Assembly: GCA_964516605.1 (NCBI GenBank)
Contig: CAZFAA010000030.1
Coordinates: 1-20,281, forward strand
DNA from: GCA-2732805 sp964516605
Lineage (GTDB): Bacteria > Pseudomonadota > Gammaproteobacteria > Coxiellales > Coxiellaceae
Length of the DNA: 20,281 nt
Direction of reading: 5' to 3'
A model generated the notes under the pieces. That model had not been told where the DNA came from. It made no database searches and was given only the letters and a program-made list of their open reading frames with translations. The translations under genes were made by a program, and so were the position numbers. Shown in pieces: positions 7,714-15,000 of this stretch; the first letter of the stretch is position 1, and every line of letters begins with the position of its first letter.

Positions 7714-7741
7714 TGCCGACAGTAAAATCGGTAGACGTTTA

Positions 7742-9826
7742 TTATTCATATAATTTTTGCATTAACGCTTTCAAATGCGGATCAGGATTATCTGATTGAG
7801 GCTGTGCTAGCTGCGGTGTTGCTGCCGGCACCGACTGCACTGATGTAGACGCAACGCTAGTGGAACTCACAGCAGCCGGCGTATTGCGCAATAAATTATT
7901 GGCCGTGATGCGATCCACGACTGGATCAGCCGGCTGTTTAATCTGTTGCGACGCTTGCGGAACTTGTTGCGCTGGTGTAGCAACAGGCATCTGCGCCGGC
8001 AGTGGCTGCACCTGAGCTTGACTTAATTGCATAGCAATCTGTGCCTGCAACGACGACTCTTCCACTGTTGCATTTAAATCAGCATAGGTTGAATTACTTA
8101 AGGTCGGAACAATTAAACCTTGACCATTTTCAATCGTAGTTGTTGGTAATTGGTTAATCGCCATCAACTCACTCACCGTCGTATGATGACTTAATGCGAT
8201 ATCAGCCAATGAAGCGTTATTTACATTATAATAGCTCCACAACAAGCGTTTCTGATTCGCTAAGCGGGCCAAGTTAATCTTAAAGGTAGATAATTGATCC
8301 GTGGGAATGGCCAATGTATAGCTGCCTTGAGGATCGGTTGCCCAGCGTAGCATACCCGGATTCAGTTGATGTATCGCTTCTTCTGAGGTGTTGGCTAAAT
8401 CGGCGATTTGTGAACGATCGATCTGCGAGCTCAATTTGACCGTCGCAAAGTTAGGTTCTGTTGTAAGAGGTGGTAGGGTAAAGCCGTATTTAGCAGGATT
8501 AGCAATAATTTCTGCCATAGCCAATAATTTAGGATAATAATCTTTTGTTTCTTGTGGCAATGGCAGCGACCAATAATCTGTAGGCAATCCTCTTGTGCTG
8601 TTGTAATTAATCGCAGACGACACCGTACCCTCGCCCGCATTATACGCCGCACATGCCAGTGGCCAACCATGTAAACTGTTATTCAACTCCACTAAAAAAT
8701 TAAGCGCCATATGCGTTGAACGCACTATATCAAGGCGACCGTCATACCACCAATTCATTTTAATACCGCTACTGGATGCGGTATTGGGCATCAGCTGCCA
8801 CAGACCAGACGCACCAGCTGATGATACAGCAAATGGTACGTAACCACTTTCAATCATTGGTAATAAAGCAAATTCAGCAGGCATGCCACGCTTTTCCACT
8901 TCCTGATACGCATAACCAATATAAGGCTCAGAGTTTTTAATAATCATGTTTACAACCCAGCGATGCGATAAATACCAAGCCAACTGCTTATTGACCGCTT
9001 GACTATGTCCGTCATCATTTAATGCGAAATGGCTGCGCATCGCCATCCACAGATCTTGTGCGCCTGCAATCATTTCAAATTTTGGTGAAGCTGAAATAGC
9101 TGCAATCGCATCAGGGTACTTTTTTTGAATCGCCTGCTCTGCTTTTAAAATCTGTAATAATTGCAGCTCACGCTCTTCATTTAATTGCTGGTATTGCTGC
9201 TGCTGAGCACGTAATTGAGTAATTTCCTGAGATAAGGTTTGACGTAATTGTGCTGTAGTACCATGAAGTGGTAATGTTGTGGGTTGTTCTGCCGCGTGCT
9301 CTTGCGCGCGTTGTTGCTGTTCTTGCTGTTGTTCTTGTTGCTCTGCGGCACGACGCTCCTCATCTGAAAGTCTGCCATATAAAATTTTAACGTGGTTCAT
9401 TTGCGTACCTAATGAAGCACTATCGATGTAGGCAATCGCTTTACTGTTTTGTTCAACAGATGCAATAGCTGAACGATCACTATCCACTTGTGCAGACCTT
9501 GTTCCTGTTCCCGAAAACGTCAGTCCTGACCAATAACTGTTTACAGATGATGTATCCATACCCGCCACGTGCTGATAAAACGCTGCATAAATAGCGGAGT
9601 TTGGATCTTGATCAATTGGGCTGAGCGTTTCTCCTGTTGCAAGTGATACACTTTTATTCAAAAACAAAGCAGATAATTGAATGGGATTGAGCTGATTGAT
9701 TTTAATATCTTGGTTACCAATAACAATAAGACTTGCATGGGCAGTGCTTGCTATTACTATCAAAACGGATGAAAACAATACAGGTAATGCACGCACAACC
9801 CATACTGCTTTACTTGTGATTCTCAT
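7742..9826 (-). CDS. Secreted fusion: PstS-like domain + MltD-type lytic transglycosylase + LysM-like domain, 694 aa
   Basis: The chosen start (ATG 9826) gives a standard signal peptide ending ASTAHA. Residues 31-152 form a small PstS-like periplasmic binding domain (LFLNKSVSLATGE...VDQDPNSAIYAAFYQ, later YWSGLTFSGTG and IAYIDSASL). A Gln/Glu-rich coiled coil follows (about 155-235, coding bases 9311-9343 almost pure Gln). Residues 300-412 are an SLT domain with IESGY (catalytic Glu326), SSAGASGLWQLMP and AAYNAGEG, diagnostic of MltD-like murein transglycosylases. A LysM-like repeat lies near 523-575, then a low-complexity Pro/Gln/Ser tail. The enzyme should cleave peptidoglycan in the periplasm to anhydro-muropeptides. 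The gene begins 22 bases after the porin-like gene, so they form an operon. Earlier in-frame starts (9862, 9940) would overlap that gene. Confidence 0.88.
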   Translation of the reverse strand: MRITSKAVWVVRALPVLFSSVLIVIASTAHASLIVIGNQDIKINQLNPIQLSALFLNKSVSLATGETLSPIDQDPNSAIYAAFYQHVAGMDTSSVNSYWSGLTFSGTGTRSAQVDSDRSAIASVEQNSKAIAYIDSASLGTQMNHVKILYGRLSDEERRAAEQQEQQQEQQQRAQEHAAEQPTTLPLHGTTAQLRQTLSQEITQLRAQQQQYQQLNEERELQLLQILKAEQAIQKKYPDAIAAISASPKFEMIAGAQDLWMAMRSHFALNDDGHSQAVNKQLAWYLSHRWVVNMIIKNSEPYIGYAYQEVEKRGMPAEFALLPMIESGYVPFAVSSAGASGLWQLMPNTASSSGIKMNWWYDGRLDIVRSTHMALNFLVELNNSLHGWPLACAAYNAGEGTVSSAINYNSTRGLPTDYWSLPLPQETKDYYPKLLAMAEIIANPAKYGFTLPPLTTEPNFATVKLSSQIDRSQIADLANTSEEAIHQLNPGMLRWATDPQGSYTLAIPTDQLSTFKINLARLANQKRLLWSYYNVNNASLADIALSHHTTVSELMAINQLPTTTIENGQGLIVPTLSNSTYADLNATVEESSLQAQIAMQLSQAQVQPLPAQMPVATPAQQVPQASQQIKQPADPVVDRITANNLLRNTPAAVSSTSVASTSVQSVPAATPQLAQPQSDNPDPHLKALMQKLYE
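9311..9343 (-). repeat. Gln/Glu codon repeat in the transglycosylase gene
   Basis: The segment encodes EQQEQQQEQQQ, using mostly CAA and CAG codons. It is the start of the coiled-coil linker between the PstS-like and SLT domains. Its length may vary between strains through slippage or unequal exchange. Confidence 0.8.
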
Positions 9827-9848
9827 CAGTTTTTTATTGAGCTCGCGC

Positions 9849-11171
9849 TTAAAATATAGCATCCACACTAACCATATATAACCAATTATTTCGATGCAGA
9901 CTACTTGGGTCCACTGTGTCAAAAAAACCACGTGTCCCACCTAATGGTCGCACATCCCCTATCGAACCTTTAAATACAATATTATTATTTAAATAATAAT
10001 CCAGCCCTAACGTAAGTGACTCCTGCTTTTGTGGTAACTCTGTTGCTTCTGAACCCGACGCTTGTTCCAACGCATTGGTATTGTCCGTCCACATACGACC
10101 ATAAGTTAAATTCGGCAAAAATCCGGATACCTTATAGCCTAACATCGCATAAAAACCGCCTAATTGAGCCAACGGTACAGGTGTATTACGGTGCGCAAAC
10201 TCACCTTCTAAAATCAATCCTCTATAAAAAAACTGACTGGCCAAGCTGTAAAAACTATCCGATTGATTATCGATAAATGTTGTCGTCTGCCCTGTTTGCG
10301 CGGCATCAACTTTACCTGTTAAGCTTAAATGCGCATACGTGCCACGCAACGTTACATATTGATTACCAATACTCGCCACACCACCTATTACTGAATTTTC
10401 AGTGTAATTTGCAACGGGAACATTAATATCATCAGAGGTAATTTGGGTATTATAATAATTAAACTGCGACCAATTGCTTCCAATATACGGCTCAATCGTC
10501 GTACTCCAACCACTGTTACCAAAACTTTGCTTATAAATCGTGTCAAAACCATTAATATTATAAAAAGGCACAATACCATACACTTCATTAGGCAAAGTAA
10601 TCCACGGATAGGTGTAGCCAATTTCTTGCGTCGTCGAGTATAAAAATACAGGCCACCTTAACCGCCCGACACGCATTTCGACATTACTAATCACATACCT
10701 CACATAACCATAATCTAAATTTACAGAATAAGGCGTATTGCCATTTGCGTTATTACCTGTTGCTACAACCTGCCCCACAATTGATAAATTTTTCATTAAA
10801 TTCGCAGTAACTTGCAACCCTAAAACAGATAACACACTAAAATTGTAATTATCCCCAACAATTCCTTGATCTGGGAGCGTGTACTCTTGCGTTGAATCCA
10901 TATGTGCCACACCAGCCGACATAAAACCATCAATTTGAATCCGCGAATCCGGACTCAACCCCAACGAGTGTGATAAACGATACGGCGTACCCTTCGTATC
11001 CTGCGGCGGACTCAATAAAGGTGTATTGGTATCGTCTTCATCTTTAGCAGTCACATAATAAGGTCTGCCCGTCACATCCGTATTCGATGATGCATCCGCA
11101 ACAGCAACTGTATTGACTACCCAAGTTAACACAAGCGTACTACAGCATGTGGCCAGTGCCTGTTTTTTCAT
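9849..11171 (-). CDS. Porin-like outer-membrane protein, 440 aa
   Basis: The product starts MKKQALATCC with a hydrophobic core and a likely cleavage after AVADA (near residue 27). The mature protein is rich in Tyr, Gly, Asn and alternating beta-strand patterns and ends in Phe (VSVDAIF), the usual sorting signal of outer-membrane barrels. The motif VGRLRWPVFLYS, followed by aromatic strands, resembles porins found next to small PstS-like genes, which suggests anion uptake; this is inference. ATG 11171 is chosen because GGAG (11183-11180) lies 8 bases upstream; an ORF start at 11228 is upstream of this and has no such site. It is the first gene of the operon with the transglycosylase and is preceded by a PmrA-like box. 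Confidence 0.85.
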   Translation of the reverse strand: MKKQALATCCSTLVLTWVVNTVAVADASSNTDVTGRPYYVTAKDEDDTNTPLLSPPQDTKGTPYRLSHSLGLSPDSRIQIDGFMSAGVAHMDSTQEYTLPDQGIVGDNYNFSVLSVLGLQVTANLMKNLSIVGQVVATGNNANGNTPYSVNLDYGYVRYVISNVEMRVGRLRWPVFLYSTTQEIGYTYPWITLPNEVYGIVPFYNINGFDTIYKQSFGNSGWSTTIEPYIGSNWSQFNYYNTQITSDDINVPVANYTENSVIGGVASIGNQYVTLRGTYAHLSLTGKVDAAQTGQTTTFIDNQSDSFYSLASQFFYRGLILEGEFAHRNTPVPLAQLGGFYAMLGYKVSGFLPNLTYGRMWTDNTNALEQASGSEATELPQKQESLTLGLDYYLNNNIVFKGSIGDVRPLGGTRGFFDTVDPSSLHRNNWLYMVSVDAIF

Positions 11172-11230
11172 ATATTGAGCTCCATTAAATTTAAGACAGT
11201 GCACATACCAGCCAAGCTCAATTAACATAC

Positions 11231-11263
11231 AATCTACAGTAACAACCTTAAGACAACATTAAG
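11231..11263 (-). promoter_or_regulatory. PmrA-like tandem box and -10 of the porin/transglycosylase operon
   Basis: Read on the minus strand, CTTAATGTT (11263-11255) is followed after two bases by CTTAAGGTT (11252-11244), an 11-bp direct repeat. This fits the tandem cTTAATatT-N2-cTTAATatT element described for PmrA in Legionella and Coxiella, matching 8 of 9 and 7 of 9 positions (consensus from memory), and the general PmrA/BasR pattern. A -10-like TAGATT (11236-11231) lies 7 bases downstream, so the box occupies the -35 region, as expected for activation by an OmpR-family regulator. The start of transcription would be near 11224 and the leader about 50 bases. Confidence 0.6.
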
Positions 11264-11502
11264 AACAAGGAGCTCTTAGTGAGGCTATTGAGTAAAATAT
11301 ATACATTAAATCAGTATATTAGATTGACTTTCATCGGCTATATTGCGCTTACGTTATATCACATTTTCAACCCGTATTAAAAGGTCGTTTTGTACATAAA
11401 AGAGGCGTTCAAGGTATTGATTTACGATACCAGCCCGCACTGAAGATATCAGTGCAGATGAGCTAGGTGCTGGATCACGCTTGAATTTTGGCCAGTTAGG
11501 CC
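11264..11502. other. Intergenic stretch without a supported gene
   Basis: The gap between the divergent genes at 11171 (-) and 11543 (+) is 371 bases. It contains the PmrA-like box, the promoter of the small membrane protein and a 7-bp perfect hairpin at 11437-11455. Short open stretches exist on both strands: on the plus strand, ending at 11505, one reads SADELGAGSRLNFGQLGL; on the minus strand one contains RAGIVNQYLERLFYVQNDLL. None has a start with a ribosome-binding site. A gene remnant or small RNA is possible but unproven. Confidence 0.5.
11437..11455. repeat. Short perfect inverted repeat (hairpin)
   Basis: GCACTGA (11437-11443), loop AGATA, TCAGTGC (11449-11455). Outer CCAGC (11430-11434) could also pair with GCTGG near 11469-11473, giving a longer two-part structure. 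No T-run follows on either strand, so it is not an intrinsic terminator. Confidence 0.6.
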
Positions 11503-11508
11503 TATGAT
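11481..11508 (+). promoter_or_regulatory. Candidate sigma-70 promoter for the small membrane protein
   Basis: TTGAAT (11481-11486), 16 bases, TATGAT (11503-11508). Transcription would start near 11515. This places the alternative ATG at 11504 inside the -10 box and supports the start at 11543. Confidence 0.5.
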
Positions 11509-11542
11509 CTATATATTTGAGGGTAATCGGAGCTTAACAACG

Positions 11543-11782
11543 ATGCGCAATACACCTAATAACATAACTAATCTGATAGCCTCGTTTCTGGGGCTTGCAA
11601 TATTTATCGCATTACTAATTTGTGCGATTGTTTTTTTCAGTTACCTTTTTGTAATCGGTGCAATCATTGGCTTGATCTTATTTATAATTGGCTTTATTCG
11701 CGCCAAATTACAACAAAGACGCGGCTTACACACGCAATACAGCGATGGTAAGACGCATCGGATTATTGATCAGGACAAGTAA
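11543..11782 (+). CDS. Small inner-membrane protein of unknown function, 79 aa
   Basis: Residues 9-52 are almost entirely hydrophobic (LIASFLGLAIFIALLICAIV, then FVIGAIIGLILFIIGFIRAK) and probably form two transmembrane helices as a hairpin. A short basic, polar C-terminal tail (QQRRGLHTQYSDGKTHRIID) follows. I do not recognise a named family. ATG 11543 is chosen because GGAG (11529-11532) lies 10 bases upstream and a promoter ends just before it; an earlier ATG at 11504 lacks a usable site. It converges on ald with only 11 bases between the stops. Confidence 0.7.
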   Translation: MRNTPNNITNLIASFLGLAIFIALLICAIVFFSYLFVIGAIIGLILFIIGFIRAKLQQRRGLHTQYSDGKTHRIIDQDK

Positions 11783-11793
11783 AAAATAGCCCT

Positions 11794-12909
11794 TTAACCT
11801 AAAAAGTCTTGCGGCGGCCTGTATTCTTTACCTAAGTAATTAGCCACACCTGCATACGTAACATACCCTTGGCAAATATTCAGTCCATTTAAAAGATGTG
11901 GATCATCACGCAATGCTTGCTTGTAACCTTTATTTGCCAAGTCTAATACAAAGGGTAAGGTTGCATTATTTAATGCGAGTGTCGAGGTACGCGGTACGGC
12001 GCCTGGCATATTGGTTACACAGTAATGCACAATACCCTCTTCAATATAAGTAGGCTCTGTATGCGTTGTAGGACGACTGGTTTCCACGCAACCACCTTGA
12101 TCAATTGCCACATCAACAATCACGGAACCAGGACGCATTTTTTTCAGCATCTGGCGTGTCACAACACGTGGCGCATGAATACCTGGCAACAACACAGCAC
12201 CAATAACTAAATCGGCTTTAACCACGCACTCTTCAATATTCGCGGTGCTGGCATACAACGTTTTTAAGCGGCCGCCAAATTCAAAATCCAATTCCTGCAA
12301 GCGGTATAACGATTTATCGAGAACCGTTACACTCGCCTCTTTACCCATCGCCATACGCGCTGCATTCGTACCAACCACACCACCGCCGATAATGACAACA
12401 CGACCTGGATCAACACCCGGCACACCACCTAATAACACACCACTACCGCCTTGTAACATTTCAAGACAATGCGCACCTGCTTGTATCGCTAAGCGTCCGG
12501 CTACTTGGCTCATAGGTGTTAAAAGCGGTAAACCGCCACGTGGATCTGTCACAGTTTCATAAGCAATCGCAATACAACCTGATTTCAACAACGCCTCGGT
12601 TTGTGCCAAATCAGGTGCTAAGTGCAAATAGGTAAATAAAATTTGGTTTTTGCGAATGAGCGCATACTCAGAAGGTTGTGGTTCCTTCACTTTGACAATC
12701 ATATCTGCGCGTGCATAAATCTCTCCAGCCGTTGCCACCACTTCCACACCTTGCTCACGATAATGCTCATCTGTAAAAGCAATAGCGGCTCCCGCATTGT
12801 GTTCAACTAAAACCGTATGTCCATGTCGCACCAATTCATGTGCATTGTACGGTGTCAAGCCAACACGATATTCGTGTGTCTTAATCTCTTTTGGAATACC
12901 AATGATCAT
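11794..12909 (-). CDS. ald: Alanine dehydrogenase, 371 aa
   Basis: This enzyme catalyses NAD-dependent reversible oxidative deamination of L-alanine to pyruvate and ammonia in the cytoplasm, linking amino-acid use to central carbon metabolism. It opens with MIIGIPKEIKTHEYRVGLTP, the classical AlaDH/PNT N-terminus. The substrate-binding Lys75 (KVKEPQ) and catalytic His96 (LHLAPD) are at the canonical numbers. The Rossmann loop is GGGVVGTNAA (175-184). Length matches the family. GGAG (12919-12916) lies 6 bases before the ATG, and a TATAAT (12947-12942) gives a likely promoter with a short leader. It is transcribed alone. Confidence 0.96.
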   Translation of the reverse strand: MIIGIPKEIKTHEYRVGLTPYNAHELVRHGHTVLVEHNAGAAIAFTDEHYREQGVEVVATAGEIYARADMIVKVKEPQPSEYALIRKNQILFTYLHLAPDLAQTEALLKSGCIAIAYETVTDPRGGLPLLTPMSQVAGRLAIQAGAHCLEMLQGGSGVLLGGVPGVDPGRVVIIGGGVVGTNAARMAMGKEASVTVLDKSLYRLQELDFEFGGRLKTLYASTANIEECVVKADLVIGAVLLPGIHAPRVVTRQMLKKMRPGSVIVDVAIDQGGCVETSRPTTHTEPTYIEEGIVHYCVTNMPGAVPRTSTLALNNATLPFVLDLANKGYKQALRDDPHLLNGLNICQGYVTYAGVANYLGKEYRPPQDFLG

Positions 12910-12941
12910 TTATTGCTCCATATATAGCGTAAAATGGACGC

Positions 12942-12947
12942 ATTATA
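12942..12947 (-). promoter_or_regulatory. Candidate -10 box of ald
   Basis: TATAAT on the minus strand at 12947-12942, 32 bases before the ald ATG. The -35 at 17 bases reads TTTTAT and is weak, so activation by another factor is possible. Confidence 0.5.
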
Positions 12948-12980
12948 GCCTGATTGCTACGATTATAAAATAAAATAATT

Positions 12981-13226
12981 GTGGCTCAACTAGAGCAGGA
13001 ACCTGCAGTTCAAACACAACAACCTCAAGCAAGCAGAGTCTCCGCAGCAGAGCATGAGAGGATACGCATCGGGGTAGAAGAAGATGAAAAAGCCAATGCC
13101 TATTCTATTCCGGCTAGCTTCAGCAGAGCAGTCACGACATGCCCGAATCAAGCAGTATCCGCTACAGTTGGCACTCTTTTCGGATGCGCACACGGTCTCG
13201 CGCATGTGGTGCATTGCTGTAAATAA
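12981..13226 (+). CDS. Uncertain small hydrophilic protein, 81 aa (GTG start)
   Basis: The predicted product begins with a Gln/Glu-rich, highly polar half (AQLEQEPAVQTQQPQASRVS, then EHERIRIGVEEDEKAN) and ends in a Cys-containing Gly/Ala/His segment (TLFGCAHGLAHVVHCC). Its composition looks more protein-like than the overlapping reading frame on the other strand. No Shine-Dalgarno precedes the GTG. A TATAAAA element at 12964-12970 lies so close that a leaderless message would be needed. It stops 8 bases before the end of the convergent etfA. I recognise no family, and it may not be a gene. Confidence 0.4.
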   Translation: MAQLEQEPAVQTQQPQASRVSAAEHERIRIGVEEDEKANAYSIPASFSRAVTTCPNQAVSATVGTLFGCAHGLAHVVHCCK

Positions 13227-13233
13227 GCATACG

Positions 13234-14169
13234 CTATTTATCGAGGTATTGGGTCCACTCACATAATACCTCTTTCAGATCGGCCACCAAACCGTAATCA
13301 GCTACCTCAAAAATGGGCGCATCCGCATCTTTATTAATGGCCACAATGACACTGGAATCTTTCATACCTGCTAAATGTTGAATGGCACCAGATATACCAA
13401 TTGCAAAATACAATTTGGGTGAGACAACTTGCCCTGTTTGACCCACTTGAAAATCATTCGGTGCTAACCCACTGTCGACCGCTGCACGTGAAGCACCCAC
13501 AGCAGCACCCATGCGATCAGCAATCGCAATCAGTTGATCAAAGGTCGCTGTATCACCCACACCGCGACCACCCGCAATAATGATGTCTGCACAAACCAAT
13601 TCAGGTCGATCGCCCGCGTGCTTTTCTTCTGCTATCCATTCCGATTGATTATTTTCAAAAACAGTAGCCACCTGCGTAATCACCACCTCGCCTGCTTGTG
13701 CCGCGACATGATCAAACGCACTGGGGCGCACACTCACACATTGTAGTGCATCCTCACTTTTAACCGTGGCAATCGCATTGCCTGCATAAATAGGCCGTTT
13801 ATACGTATTGTGATCGATGATTTCAATCACATCACTTATCATGCCCACATCCAGTAACGCTGCAACACGTGGCAATATATTTTTACCAAAAGTTGTCGCG
13901 GGAATCAGCACATGTGTATAGTCACTTGCTATGCTTTTAATGAAAGGCGCCATCACTTCCGCTAACTGATGTTGATAACACTCATGATCAGCTACTACTA
14001 TATTACGCACCATCGCATACGCTCTCAGAGCATCAACCACTGCAGCGCAATTAAAACCCGCTACCAACACATGAATATCATCGCCACATTTACGCGCAGC
14101 AGCTAACGTGGTGAGTGTGGTTGTGCGCAGTTTATGATTATCATGTTCTGCAATGACTAATACGCTCAT
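13234..14169 (-). CDS. etfA: Electron transfer flavoprotein, alpha subunit, 311 aa
   Basis: EtfA and EtfB form a soluble heterodimer that takes electrons from acyl-CoA and other flavin dehydrogenases and delivers them to ETF-quinone oxidoreductase. The C-terminal FAD domain is clear: GGRGVGDTATFDQLIAIADR (about 200-219), then VGQTGQVVSPKLYFAIGISG (about 242-261) and the end AINKDADAPIFEVADYGLVA. The N-terminal half is the divergent alpha domain. Length equals the family norm. Its ATG overlaps the etfB stop in ATGA, so the subunits are translationally coupled. The partner quinone oxidoreductase gene is divergent, just beyond etfB. Confidence 0.96.
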   Translation of the reverse strand: MSVLVIAEHDNHKLRTTTLTTLAAARKCGDDIHVLVAGFNCAAVVDALRAYAMVRNIVVADHECYQHQLAEVMAPFIKSIASDYTHVLIPATTFGKNILPRVAALLDVGMISDVIEIIDHNTYKRPIYAGNAIATVKSEDALQCVSVRPSAFDHVAAQAGEVVITQVATVFENNQSEWIAEEKHAGDRPELVCADIIIAGGRGVGDTATFDQLIAIADRMGAAVGASRAAVDSGLAPNDFQVGQTGQVVSPKLYFAIGISGAIQHLAGMKDSSVIVAINKDADAPIFEVADYGLVADLKEVLCEWTQYLDK

Positions 14170-14912
14170 AATAAACTTGCCTCCTGCAATTTTTGCATTA
14201 ACTCATTAAAACTGCCTACCTTTATGCCTGCTTGCTTACGTGGCGGTGACTCGACCTTAAGTGTGCTCACATGCGTTTGCCTATTTAAATTTAAGGTATC
14301 GAGTTGAATAGTTTGCAGTGGTTTTGATTTTGCTTTCATAATATTCGGTAAACTCACAAAGCGCGGTTTGTTTAAACGTAAATCAGCGGTAATGACCGCC
14401 GGTGTCGTGATACGCAGTGTTTCCAAACCACCATCCACTTCACGTACAACCGTAAAATGTGCATCACTATATTGCAGCTTTGATGCATTAGTCGCTTGAG
14501 GCCAATTCAATAACCCCGCCAACATCTGCCCGACTTGATTGCAATCGTTGTCAATAGCCTGCTTACCCAATAACACCAGCTGTATCTGTTCTTGCTCAAC
14601 TATTTTTTGCAAAATTTTAGCAATGTGCAAGGGCTCACATTCATCCAGCGTTTCAACCAAAATCGCTCGGTCCGCGCCCATCGCCAAACCATGTCGCAAT
14701 ATATCCTGTGCCACAGAGCTATCTACTGTCACGAGAATCACAGAATCGGCAATGCCCTGCTCTTTTAACCCCAGCGCCGCCTCCAATGCAATTTCATCAA
14801 ATGGATTCATCGACATTTTAACATGAGCCGTTTCAACACCCGTTTGCTCTCTATTCACACGCACACGCACCTGATAATCCACTACGCGTTTTATCGGGAC
14901 AAGAATGTTCAT
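14166..14912 (-). CDS. etfB: Electron transfer flavoprotein, beta subunit, 248 aa
   Basis: This is the AMP-binding partner of EtfA. The N-terminus MNILVPIKRVVDYQVRVRVN, MSMNPFDEIALEAALGLKE (about 33-51) and the stretch REVDGGLETLRITTPAVITA followed by DLRLNKPRFVSLPNIMKAK are family-typical; the last is the ETF-beta signature. Length is normal. An AGGG (14923-14920) lies 7 bases before the ATG. It is the first gene of the etfBA pair. TTGACA hexamers on the minus strand at 14976-14971 and 14958-14953 are possible -35 elements, but no good -10 follows either. Confidence 0.96.
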   Translation of the reverse strand: MNILVPIKRVVDYQVRVRVNREQTGVETAHVKMSMNPFDEIALEAALGLKEQGIADSVILVTVDSSVAQDILRHGLAMGADRAILVETLDECEPLHIAKILQKIVEQEQIQLVLLGKQAIDNDCNQVGQMLAGLLNWPQATNASKLQYSDAHFTVVREVDGGLETLRITTPAVITADLRLNKPRFVSLPNIMKAKSKPLQTIQLDTLNLNRQTHVSTLKVESPPRKQAGIKVGSFNELMQKLQEASLL

Positions 14913-15000
14913 ATTTAAACCCTGCTATTCATTAAAAATGAAACCATGATTGTGTCAACTGAAGGTGGATTGTCAAGAGCTTTTTGTGTAATGTTTACGA

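Noticed and set aside
7714..7741. Terminator between the ABC permease and transglycosylase genes
   Set aside because: Only a 4-bp CCGA/TCGG stem with a long loop; too weak to call.
9840..9940. Longer N-terminus of the transglycosylase fusion (start 9940 or 9862)
   Set aside because: These starts overlap the upstream porin-like gene; ATG 9826 gives a clean signal peptide.
10388..10643. Frames on both strands within the porin-like gene
   Set aside because: Shadows of the beta-barrel coding frame; composition is Ile-rich and unlike a protein of known type.
11437..11455. Intrinsic terminator
   Set aside because: The stem is perfect but no T-run follows on either strand.
12990..13262. Minus-strand frame of 90 codons opposite the small GTG-started ORF
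   Set aside because: Cys-rich odd composition, no ribosome-binding site, and it overlaps the end of etfA.
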